From assembly GCF_002727065.1 (NCBI RefSeq), contig NZ_PDVP01000020.1, forward strand, positions 1 to 64,000: DNA of 64,000 bases, written 5' to 3'. Shown in pieces: positions 54,527 through 61,599 of the stretch. Source of the DNA: Zhengella mangrovi. GTDB lineage: Bacteria; Pseudomonadota; Alphaproteobacteria; Rhizobiales; Rhizobiaceae. The notes below the pieces were generated by a model. It made no database searches. It was not told the origin of the DNA and saw only the letters and a program-made list of their open reading frames with translations. The position numbers and the translations under genes are program-made. The number at the start of each line of letters is the position of its first letter. Positions within the stretch are counted from its first letter, which is position 1.

Positions 54527-55429
54527 CTAAGCCGTGCCTTCTTGATCGCGCAACCAGTTGGCGGCCTGAGAGGCTTTGGAGGCGGCCGTGAAGACGGCCT
54601 TCTTGTCGTTCTTGAGAACGGTGAGCCAGTTCTTGATGTAGCAGGCATGGTCCGTGCGCGGCTCGGGCGTGATGCCGAGATCGCCGCACAGGAAGGCAGC
54701 GCCAAGTTCAGCGATCAGCTCTTCGACGGCATAGGCTTCATCACCGAAGCGGCCCGAGAGATCGCGGTCGAGGCGCGCCCCGTCGCCCGACCAATGGACC
54801 AGTTCATGAAACAGGGTCGAATAAAAGGCTTCGGCCGGCGTGGTGGTGTCGGTGCCGGTAAACCGGCGGCGTTCCGGCATGCGGATGATATCCTGTGAGG
54901 GAATAAAGCAGGCCTTGTCGCCGCCCTCGATGATGGTGGCTTTGGTGCCAGCGGCGAAGGCTTCTGCCCTAACGATCGGATCAAAGGCTGGTTGTTCGGG
55001 CAAGTCCTGTTCCAGGGTTTCGAAACCCTCGACCTGCGCGGCGTTGAAAACATGGCTGGCGCGGGCAAACAGGCGTTCCCCATTCGCGGTCTCGCCGGTT
55101 TCTTCGTCCTGCTGTTCAAAGGCAAGCGTCTTGTAAAAGACGACAAGCGAGGATTTTTCGCCCTTGCGGACCTGACATCCTTTCTCCTGCCACTGGCGAT
55201 AGGTGCCCCAGAGATTGGAGGGGAAGTCATGGGCCTGGGCGGAGACCCAGAGGCTGATGATATTGACGCCGTTGTATGGGTTCTTGGACGCGACGTTGAC
55301 CGGACGGGCAAAGCTGCCGCGTTTGTTCCTGATCCAGGGGAGTTGGAACTCACCTGCGGTTTCGAGTGCATCAATGATGCGATTGGTGATCTCCTGATGG
55401 ACATCAAATTTCTGAGGGGTCTTGGACAT
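54527..55429 (-). CDS. ardC: ArdC-like antirestriction protein
   Basis: The 300-residue protein has an N-terminal ssDNA-binding ArdC domain (DVHQEITNRIIDALETAGEFQLPWIRNK, YNGVNIISLWVSA, WGTYRQWQEKGCQVRKGEKSSLVVFYK) and a C-terminal zincin-like metallopeptidase domain with HELVHWSG (Zn ligands) and EELIAELGAAFLCGDLG. ArdC protects incoming plasmid DNA from host restriction during transfer. ATG 55429 fits the family; the longer frame is non-coding. It is found on many conjugative elements. Confidence 0.92.
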   Translation of the reverse strand: MSKTPQKFDVHQEITNRIIDALETAGEFQLPWIRNKRGSFARPVNVASKNPYNGVNIISLWVSAQAHDFPSNLWGTYRQWQEKGCQVRKGEKSSLVVFYKTLAFEQQDEETGETANGERLFARASHVFNAAQVEGFETLEQDLPEQPAFDPIVRAEAFAAGTKATIIEGGDKACFIPSQDIIRMPERRRFTGTDTTTPAEAFYSTLFHELVHWSGDGARLDRDLSGRFGDEAYAVEELIAELGAAFLCGDLGITPEPRTDHACYIKNWLTVLKNDKKAVFTAASKASQAANWLRDQEGTA

Positions 55430-55695
55430 GGCTGTCTCCTTCCTGCCGGTTTGACAGCCGCGACGCTCGCGGCCTGATGGCGTCCGGAGAGGCAGGCCAA
55501 AACAGCCCTTGCACCCCAAGCGGAGCGCCGGGGCGGGCGAAGCGAAAAGACGGCCTCTGGCCGTTGCAAGGGATGGGAGGGGCTGCCAGGACAGCCAGAC
55601 AGGAAGGCCGCTACCGGCGCGGATCAAACACCGCCGGCATGGAGAAGCAGACGTGCCGCAAGAGCCCCTCCGGTAAGAATGTCGAAGAGATCAGT

Positions 55696-56238
55696 CTATT
55701 TGATGCGGGAGATGGTGGAGCGGGATACGCCCATGACGCGGGCAATTTCGGCATTGTCGATCCCGTCGCGTCGCATCTTCAAGGCCTGCTCGCGCTGATA
55801 TTGTGTCAGCTTAAAGGGACGGCCCAGATGACGCCCTGCCTTTCGGGCACGCTCGCGGCCTTCGGATGTCCGTTCGCGGATGAGAGACCGCTCGAACTCG
55901 GCAAGACCGCCAAGAACAGTGAGAATGAGCCTGCCGGTCGGTGTAGTGGTGTCAGCCCATGAATCGGCAAGCGCCTTCAGCCGCGCGCCTCGTGTTTCGA
56001 TCGTGTGGACGATATCGAGAAGATCCCGCGTCGATCGCGCCAGACGGTCCAGCCGCGTGACGACCAGGACATCGCTCTCAGAAAGATGTGCGAGCGCCTT
56101 GCGGAGTTCCGGCCGGTCAGATCGTGCCCCGCTAATCGTCTCCTTGAACACCTTGTCGCAGCCATGAGCCTTCAACTGCTCGATCTGGGCGTCGAGGGTC
56201 TGACCGGAGGTGGACACGCGTGCATAGCCGATCATCAT
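55696..56238 (-). CDS. Serine resolvase (Tn3-type) coupled to parDE
   Basis: The 180-residue resolvase has MMIGYARVSTSGQTL (catalytic Ser), TRLDRLARSTRDLLDIV, a FERSLIRERTSEGRERARKAG hinge, and a C-terminal helix-turn-helix (NAEIARVMGVSRSTISRIK). Its start overlaps the stop of parE by ATGA, so it is the third gene of the parDE operon. It likely resolves plasmid multimers, which with the toxin-antitoxin pair makes a stability module like that of RK2. Confidence 0.92.
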   Translation of the reverse strand: MMIGYARVSTSGQTLDAQIEQLKAHGCDKVFKETISGARSDRPELRKALAHLSESDVLVVTRLDRLARSTRDLLDIVHTIETRGARLKALADSWADTTTPTGRLILTVLGGLAEFERSLIRERTSEGRERARKAGRHLGRPFKLTQYQREQALKMRRDGIDNAEIARVMGVSRSTISRIK

Positions 56239-56555
56239 GGGTCGAGCGCCCTCAAGAGAGCGTCCCAATCCTGGCCGCCGCCAAGGATGCGGATAATGAG
56301 GATATGATCGGCTTCGATCCGGTAGACGATATGATGCTGTCCGCTCGGGTGAATGCGCACCGGCGGCGTGAACTCGGCGCGCTCCCGCGCGATTTCCGGC
56401 ATCGTCAAAAGCGTTTCGAAGGATTGCGCAAAGCTGTCGGTGTAGAGATCGGCCTGTCGCACCGACCAGGTTTCAGCCGTATAGAGCCAGATGGCTTCGA
56501 GGTCAGCGACGGCCTGTGGTGTAAGCCGGTATTGCGATGGCTTACTTGATGGCAT
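56235..56555 (-). CDS. parE: ParE-family toxin
   Basis: The 106-residue toxin reads SQYRLTPQAVADLEAIWLYTAETWSVRQADLYTDSFAQSFETLLTMPEIARER, then RIHPSGQHHIVYRIEADHILIIRILGGGQDW, the RelE/ParE fold. ParE toxins inhibit DNA gyrase. Its start overlaps parD by 14 bases, which keeps the toxin dependent on antitoxin translation, and it is followed by the resolvase. Confidence 0.9.
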   Translation of the reverse strand: MPSSKPSQYRLTPQAVADLEAIWLYTAETWSVRQADLYTDSFAQSFETLLTMPEIARERAEFTPPVRIHPSGQHHIVYRIEADHILIIRILGGGQDWDALLRALDP

Positions 56556-56787
56556 GGCGTGCGTGCATACGTCCCTTGAAATCGGCGAAGTCGAACGGCT
56601 TGGCCTCGCCACTGGCCAGTCCCTCATCGATTGCCTGTTGAAGTGTTGCGATTGCGGCTTCGCGCTCCTGATCCTTTCGGATCAAATGTCGGACATAGTC
56701 GCTGGTATTGCTGAAGCGTCCATCCTTCAGACGCAACTCGACCCAATCTTTCATCGGGTCCGGCAGGGACACATTCATCGTTGCCAT
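56542..56787 (-). CDS. parD: ParD-family antitoxin
   Basis: The 81-residue protein starts MATMNVSLPDPMKDWVELRLKDGRFSNTSDYVRHLIRKDQ, the ribbon-helix-helix of ParD antitoxins, and ends in a flexible acidic toxin-binding tail (PFDFADFKGRMHARHAIK). It neutralises ParE and represses the operon at palindromes upstream. It overlaps parE by 14 bases. Confidence 0.92.
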   Translation of the reverse strand: MATMNVSLPDPMKDWVELRLKDGRFSNTSDYVRHLIRKDQEREAAIATLQQAIDEGLASGEAKPFDFADFKGRMHARHAIK

Positions 56788-56821
56788 GGCATCGCCTCCT
56801 ATAATTCAAGGATAGCGGAAT

Positions 56822-56859
56822 TTGACAAATTTTGTCAACGAAATTGGCAATCTTTGCCA
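56822..56859 (-). promoter_or_regulatory. Operator palindromes of the parDE-resolvase operon
   Basis: A perfect 17-base palindrome, TTGACAAA-T-TTTGTCAA (56822-56838), and a second inverted repeat, TGGCAA-TCT-TTGCCA (56845-56859), lie 35-72 bases upstream of parD. Such paired palindromes are typical ParD-ParE binding sites. Confidence 0.65.
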
Positions 56860-57082
56860 TAACATCAATCATTTATGCACGCGAATTATGCACGATCCAA
56901 CGGATTGAAATCATTGACTGAAATCCCGCGTACATAAGTCTTGATTTATGCGCGGCTTCAGTCTTGAAAGTGCTAATTCGTGTAACACTCATACGGGAGC
57001 TCTGCCGCATGGAGAAAGGCTGATTTCGGAGACGGGCATCGGCTATAAGGTCTAAATTACTAAAACAGTATCGGTCATTCCC

Positions 57083-57643
57083 ATGAGAGCAAAACGGCAG
57101 GGAAATCTTGATGGGCTTTGTGGCGCCTATGCGATCGTCAACGCGATCAGCCAGGCACTTGATAGACCCGAATACATGGAAGAGCTTGCCGACCACTGGT
57201 TCCAGGCAGCTCTCCTTTCGCTTCCGAAGCGCGATTTTCCAGAAGTGATCTGGATTGGTACGAATCCTGGACAACTCCGCTTGATGGCAAATGGGGTTGT
57301 GAAGGCGATCCGGCGGGGTACCAATCGGGATTTGGAACTGGAGGTCGATCAGCCAATCAAGCGAAATACGTCGAAGACACTTGCTGAATATCTGTACAAG
57401 CTGGAAACCCTGCAAGGGCCTGCAACAGCGCTGATCCTCGGCATTGAATTCGCCCAGTCAACGGGCGGCGGGCACTGGACAGTACTGAAAAAAATTACCC
57501 CCTCGGAAGTCCATTTACTCGATTCTGATGGATTGCGAAAACTCAACCGGCAGGCGATCTCGCTCACCGGCAAGAAGGATCGGCTTGTCCCTAAGGAAAC
57601 CTTGCGCATCCGGCTGACAAAGCTCGATGGGGAAGCGTTTTGA
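57083..57643 (+). CDS. Predicted papain-like cysteine protease
   Basis: The 186-residue protein has an apparent Cys-His-Asp triad: GNLDGLCGAYAIVNAISQAL (Cys13 in a CGAYA helix start), GGGHWTVLKK (His) and VHLLDSDGLRK (Asp). This order and the spacing fit papain-like or C39-like peptidases. It has no signal peptide and no membrane segment, so it would act in the cytoplasm. I do not recognise a named family. It lies alone in the accessory part of the island. Confidence 0.6.
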   Translation: MRAKRQGNLDGLCGAYAIVNAISQALDRPEYMEELADHWFQAALLSLPKRDFPEVIWIGTNPGQLRLMANGVVKAIRRGTNRDLELEVDQPIKRNTSKTLAEYLYKLETLQGPATALILGIEFAQSTGGGHWTVLKKITPSEVHLLDSDGLRKLNRQAISLTGKKDRLVPKETLRIRLTKLDGEAF

Positions 57644-57808
57644 TCTAACGAATGGTCTTCTTGATGACCGCAAGTGCGACGGACCCGCTGGGAAAGATCA
57701 CGCTGGCGCTGGCAAAGGTCACAGAAGGCCCGAAAGGCCGGCAGAACACTTTTTCAGCATCCTATGAGAACAAGGCGCCGCGGGGTGACCGAGCGCCTTG
57801 ATAATTTC

Positions 57809-58288
57809 TCACAAGCACGAGAGAGCCTTAGGCTGTCGGACGGCGGCCTTTTGCGCGGATGAACTGGCTTCCATGGCCCTGGCGCGACGTTCCATGATCT
57901 GAGCTGGTGTGGCACTGGACAGAACCGTCCCGGCTGTCAGTTCCACCTTGGAGCGAAACGTCTGGCCAAGCGTGTAGCCGCGGGTCTCGCTCAATTTGGA
58001 AGCGTCATCCTTGCTGAAGGGCGACGCCTGCTTGATGTTGGCAGCGACGACGTGGCGATCGGCGCCAATATTGACGAGGGCGACGCCCTGGCTGCGGATT
58101 TCGTCAAGCGTTTCCCGGGCAAGTTTTGTCGTCCGATCGGCAAACTGGATCGAGACTTGGAAGCCCTCGCCATCGATCCCGTAGCGATCGGCGATGCGAG
58201 AACGCTCCTCTTCTGACACAAGACGGATAAAACGAATGGTATCGACCGGAATAACCGTTCCGGAATTGATTTTGATAATATTAGTCAT
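57809..58288 (-). CDS. Uncharacterised plasmid-type protein (159 aa)
   Basis: The product begins MTNIIKINSGTVIPVDTIRFIRLVSEEERSRIADRYGIDGEGFQVSIQFADR and continues VALVNIGADRHVVAANIKQA, then ends with an Ala/Ser-rich tail. TTGGAG gives a ribosome binding site for ATG 58288. The beta-rich head could bind nucleic acid or ligand, but I know no family. It is divergent from the 65-residue gene at 58369 and probably shares its AT-rich promoter region. Confidence 0.6.
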   Translation of the reverse strand: MTNIIKINSGTVIPVDTIRFIRLVSEEERSRIADRYGIDGEGFQVSIQFADRTTKLARETLDEIRSQGVALVNIGADRHVVAANIKQASPFSKDDASKLSETRGYTLGQTFRSKVELTAGTVLSSATPAQIMERRARAMEASSSAQKAAVRQPKALSCL

Positions 58289-58368
58289 TGCAATACTCCA
58301 ATAATTATGATTAAAAGCCTTCTTATATTTATGAAAAGACAATATGTCAATATTTATTGGAGGAAGAA

Positions 58369-58566
58369 ATGATAGATCAAAATACAAACATGTTGATTGC
58401 TTATACGATCCGCGATGCCGGCGAAAGCAAGCATTGGGATCGGGTTGGCGCGGCTTTCGCACACAAGGACGGCCAAGGCTTTGACCTGGTTCTGGATGCG
58501 CTGCCGGTGAACGGACGCGTGACGCTGCGCGTGCCGAAAGAGAAATACGACGCAGCGGCTGAATAG
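58369..58566 (+). CDS. Small plasmid-type protein (65 aa)
   Basis: The 65-residue protein reads MIDQNTNMLIAYTIRDAGESKHWDRVGAAFAHKDGQGFDLVLDALPVNGRVTLRVPKEKYDAA. It resembles the short proteins that occur beside the partition and mobilization genes of many alphaproteobacterial plasmids. A good GGAGGA site precedes ATG 58369; the TTG start further up is unlikely. Function unknown. Confidence 0.65.
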   Translation: MIDQNTNMLIAYTIRDAGESKHWDRVGAAFAHKDGQGFDLVLDALPVNGRVTLRVPKEKYDAAAE

Positions 58567-58602
58567 CGCCGGATCTCACGCGTGTTTCGATGGAAGGCGG
58601 CT

Positions 58603-58947
58603 CTATCGCAAGCGTCGGCCATCCTCTTCCATATCGGCGGGTTTGACCGTATATCCGGCTTCCATCAGGGCGCTCAGCACGATGTGGCGCAGCGTCACCG
58701 CCTGGGTTGCGGCAGCGATCTTGAGTTCGCGGGCCAGATAATCGGGAATCTCGATGCTGAGCGGCTTGCGCGGTGCTTGGACCGGGCGCTCCTTGGCCGC
58801 CGGGATCGGCGCTTGCGGGGCGGCATCATCGGGCAGAATGGCAGACACGCTCAAGGACGGGATGCGCTTGCGCGTTGCCGTCTCGGCAAGCTTGCGGTCG
58901 ACTTCATCGATCTCGACGGGCTGAAAGGGATTGGCATTCTCGCTCAT
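58603..58947 (-). CDS. Ribbon-helix-helix partner of ParA
   Basis: The 114-residue protein has a disordered Pro/Ala-rich head (about 1-60) and a C-terminal ribbon-helix-helix: KPLSIEIPDYLARELKIAAATQAVTLRHIVLSALMEAGY. This build (flexible N-terminus, RHH C-terminus) is that of ParG-type centromere binders that work with type Ib ParA. Its start overlaps the ParA stop by ATGA. Confidence 0.75.
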   Translation of the reverse strand: MSENANPFQPVEIDEVDRKLAETATRKRIPSLSVSAILPDDAAPQAPIPAAKERPVQAPRKPLSIEIPDYLARELKIAAATQAVTLRHIVLSALMEAGYTVKPADMEEDGRRLR

Positions 58948-59624
58948 GCGGCCCTCCCCTTGCCGGCCGGCGCGTCGGCGGCGATATGCTGGATCTCCTC
59001 GATCAGCCTTTCGATCTCGCGGGCGGCCTTTCCCTTTGGCTCGGCTTCGCTGGGGCTTTTGCCCGTCAGGAACATCTCCCGGTAGATGGCCCGCTCGACC
59101 AGGCCGGCCTTGAAGGTCGGCAGGCCGTGGCGCTTGATTTCGCGGTGCGCAAATAGGGTCACGCGGGTTGGCAGCGGAAACAGCTTGGTGAGCAAGACGC
59201 GGTAGCGCACCTTGTCGGCGCCGGCTTCGATGACGTCCTTGATGTCATCGACAATAACGAGCGCCTCGCGCAGGTCCGGCTCCGAGGCCTGTGCCGGTAT
59301 GATGACGAGATCGGACCGCGCCATGGCCTTGAGCATCGTGGCTTCGCGGGTTCCGGCCAGATCGATCAGGATATGGTCGAAATCGCCACCGCCCGTTTTC
59401 TCACGAAAGGTCTGGGTAAAGGCATCCGGCTCGATGGCTTCGACCACAAGGCTGGCCAATGTGGACTTGCGGCCCCAGCGGGCAACGGTCTGGTTGAGAT
59501 CGAGATCCAGCACCAGGACGCGAGCGCCATCCTGGGCCAGTTTTGCGGCGATGGCGGCACAACATGTCGATTTGCCAACCCCGCCTTTTGATGAAGCAAA
59601 TGAGATAATCATGGTCTTACGCAT
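58944..59624 (-). CDS. parA: ParA-family partition ATPase
   Basis: The 226-residue protein has a deviant Walker A (KGGVGKSTC), Walker A' (VLVLDLDLNQTVARWG), and Walker B DHILIDLAG, with no N-terminal helix-turn-helix: the small type Ib ParA. It segregates the replicon form of the element. ATG 59612 (four codons later) is an alternative start. It forms a two-gene operon with the ribbon-helix-helix gene, and palindromes upstream may be its operator or parS site. Confidence 0.9.
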   Translation of the reverse strand: MRKTMIISFASSKGGVGKSTCCAAIAAKLAQDGARVLVLDLDLNQTVARWGRKSTLASLVVEAIEPDAFTQTFREKTGGGDFDHILIDLAGTREATMLKAMARSDLVIIPAQASEPDLREALVIVDDIKDVIEAGADKVRYRVLLTKLFPLPTRVTLFAHREIKRHGLPTFKAGLVERAIYREMFLTGKSPSEAEPKGKAAREIERLIEEIQHIAADAPAGKGRAA

Positions 59625-59779
59625 GATCGTGCCAGAGTGGCAAAAACAATCAACAGCGCATTTGCCCAAATCAACACTTATCCAGATCAATATTTCTGGA
59701 GTCGCGAATTTGATGATTTGGACAAGTCTGTATAAATTGAATTACTGAAGATGACAGTTGCACACTTGCCGATCGACGC

Positions 59780-59799
59780 ATTTGCTCAAGTGAGCAAAT
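59780..59799. promoter_or_regulatory. Palindrome ATTTGCTCA-AG-TGAGCAAAT, candidate parS/operator
   Basis: A perfect inverted repeat with 9-base arms lies 156 bases upstream of parA. Related ATTTGCCC (about 59659) and ATTTGCCT (about 59804) sites flank it. Such an array is expected of a binding region of the ribbon-helix-helix partition protein. Confidence 0.5.
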
Positions 59800-60308
59800 C
59801 CATATTTGCCTATGTGGGACAAGCCTATCGGCAACGCCGACGGACCTATTTTGTTTTCCAGAATGCTGATCGCCGCAAACGGGCCTGAGAGCCCTCTAGA
59901 GAGGCCTTTCCAGACTGATGCGGCGGGGCAAGCAAGAATGACGCTTCGCCCACCAGCGGCGGCGAAATCGCCGGCAAGACCGCTTTCGGCCACAACCCTT
60001 GCTCACCTGGCGCCCTGAATGTGGTGTCAGTCAGTCCTGGCAAGCAAACAGGCTGTCGCGGCTCTTGGAAACGCTGATCGGGCGGATTGGCTGTGCCGCC
60101 GTCAGACAGGCGCGGCGACCGAGCGGATCGCGCGAGGGAGGGTGAGGAAGCATTATGGCGCGTCCGGCAAGCCGGCGCGTCTATTTTCATAATGCCTGTG
60201 ATCCGACGGTATGGGTGAGGCCGTCTCACCGTTCTAAGATTCATAATGTTCTAGATTCTTATTCAGGGCGGCTGAATCCCGCGCTGACTGCGGCTTGGCG
60301 GGGCCTAT

Positions 60309-60494
60309 GGTGAGAAAATGGGCGGAGTAGGTGAGAAAACGGGCGGCTATCGGTGAGATATTGGGCGGGCTGCAGTGAGAAAATGGGCGGCCAAAGGTGA
60401 GGTATTGGGCGGCTGCGCCGGCGGCGGCTGTGGATAAGCCTGTGGGCAAGTCCAGGATTATCCCGCGTGCTCCGAATGGTGAGAAAATGGGCGG
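60309..60494 (+). repeat. Iteron array of the RepA origin
   Basis: Six direct repeats of the 17-bp unit GGTGAGAAAATGGGCGG lie at 60309, 60330, 60352, 60374, 60396 and 60478. The first five repeat every 21-22 bases, two helical turns; variants change the middle (GATATT, GGTATT, AAAACG). This is the design of iterons bound by a RepA initiator. A DnaA box lies between copies 5 and 6. Confidence 0.9.
60429..60437 (-). promoter_or_regulatory. DnaA box in the origin
   Basis: TGTGGATAA is the reverse complement of the perfect DnaA consensus TTATCCACA. TGGGGATAA at 60503-60511 differs by one base. Together with the iterons this marks a plasmid replication origin. Confidence 0.75.
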
Positions 60495-60570
60495 CCGACA
60501 GGCTGGGGATAAGTGAGAGCAGATTATCTATTTATAACCCTAAGATCATGTTTTTGTGTATCTTTTCTTC

Positions 60571-61449
60571 ATGGAATCGAGCCGAATAGAGGATGGAACA
60601 CGTTTAGGGACTGGCCCTGCAGAGCCTCGGGATGTCGCGACCCTGGCACTCAAGGTGACAGGCGATCCGTTGGATCCGGACACGGCAAGCTCCTTCATCA
60701 AGCCCGGCGAATTGGTTCATGCCGTCGAGATCACACCGCTCAACCGCTCGGAACTGGTGCTCTACAACCAGCTTCTGGCGCATGCCTGGAATGATATAGC
60801 CCCCGGAAAGATCTATTCGGTCGCCAAGGCGCGGCTCCGCGGCACGCATGAAAGCAATGATCGCCTGCATGACGCCTTTGACCGGCTGATGGGGGCATTT
60901 GCCAAGATCAAATATCGCGACCCTGCCACTGGCCTGGCAAAGACGGTGCGGATCAGCCTTCTTGGGCCCAATGCTGAGGAGGAAGGCGACCAGGGCCGGT
61001 TTCACTATACGCTAGACCCGATGCTGCTGAAGGTCCTGCAGACCAGCCGGACCTGGGCACGGCTGCGCTCGGAAATCCTTTACCTGCTGCGCTCGAAATA
61101 TTCGATCCGGCTTTACGAGGCGATCGAGCAGCGCATCAACATGCGCCGCCAGCACGAGAGCTTCACCATCGATGGATTGCGCGAATTGCTGGGCGTGCCA
61201 AAAGACAAGCTGACGCGCTTTGCTGACCTGAACGGCCAATGTCTGAAGCCGGCGATCGCCGAGGTGAACCAGCTGACCGATTACGAAGTCGCAGCCGCGC
61301 TGAAGAAACGCGGCCGCCGGGTCGAGACCATTACCCTGACCTGGCTCAAGAAATGCCCGGAAGAGCGCGTCGCAGCGGCGCGGGAGCGGGCGCAATCGCG
61401 CATCGGCCGCGTGGCACGCCGCAAGGCCACGATCGAGACCATCACCTGA
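60571..61449 (+). CDS. repA: RepA-type replication initiator
   Basis: The 292-residue initiator has two winged-helix-like halves: HAVEITPLNRSELVLYNQLLAHAWN...LHDAFDRLMGAFAKIKY, then LRSEILYLLRSKYSIRLYEAIEQRINMRRQHESFTIDGLRELLGVP, the Rep_3-like pattern. Its very basic tail (ARERAQSRIGRVARRKATIE) may help DNA binding. It binds the iterons just upstream. ATG 60571 is used; a GTG at 60556 is possible. An inverted iteron follows the stop. Confidence 0.88.
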   Translation: MESSRIEDGTRLGTGPAEPRDVATLALKVTGDPLDPDTASSFIKPGELVHAVEITPLNRSELVLYNQLLAHAWNDIAPGKIYSVAKARLRGTHESNDRLHDAFDRLMGAFAKIKYRDPATGLAKTVRISLLGPNAEEEGDQGRFHYTLDPMLLKVLQTSRTWARLRSEILYLLRSKYSIRLYEAIEQRINMRRQHESFTIDGLRELLGVPKDKLTRFADLNGQCLKPAIAEVNQLTDYEVAAALKKRGRRVETITLTWLKKCPEERVAAARERAQSRIGRVARRKATIETIT

Positions 61450-61466
61450 CCGCCCAATTTCTCACT
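61450..61466 (-). repeat. Inverted iteron after repA
   Basis: On the minus strand this reads AGTGAGAAATTGGGCGG, one more iteron in opposite orientation, starting right after the repA stop codon. It may serve autoregulation, copy-number control by handcuffing, or termination. Confidence 0.75.
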
Positions 61467-61599
61467 TTTGCCCTGCAAAACTTCGGCACAACTCGCCCGT
61501 TTAGCACATATTGCGCGACTGAACTGCCATTGGCGCCGCCTTTTTCGCCCCGCAGCCGCTCCACAACGAGCGGAGGGGCGGAAAAGCGCGCGCCCTGCC

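Larger units (their letters stand above)
59625..60570. other. Origin and partition region of the plasmid-like replicon
   Basis: No convincing gene lies in these 946 bases. The left AT-rich part (59640-59830) is full of TTTG(C)CC-type motifs and holds the palindrome at 59780. The middle (59830-60300) shows no pattern I could name. The right part holds the iterons, a DnaA box and a second near-box. An open frame on the minus strand (59846-60244) lacks coding character. Confidence 0.6.

Noticed and set aside
59846-60244. A 132-residue minus-strand frame in the origin region
   Set aside because: It has no ribosome binding site or motif and its residue composition (Arg, Pro, Ser) is that of non-coding GC-rich DNA.
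60309-60494. A CRISPR array
   Set aside because: The spacers are only 4-5 bases, the repeats vary, no cas genes are near, and a RepA gene follows; these are iterons.
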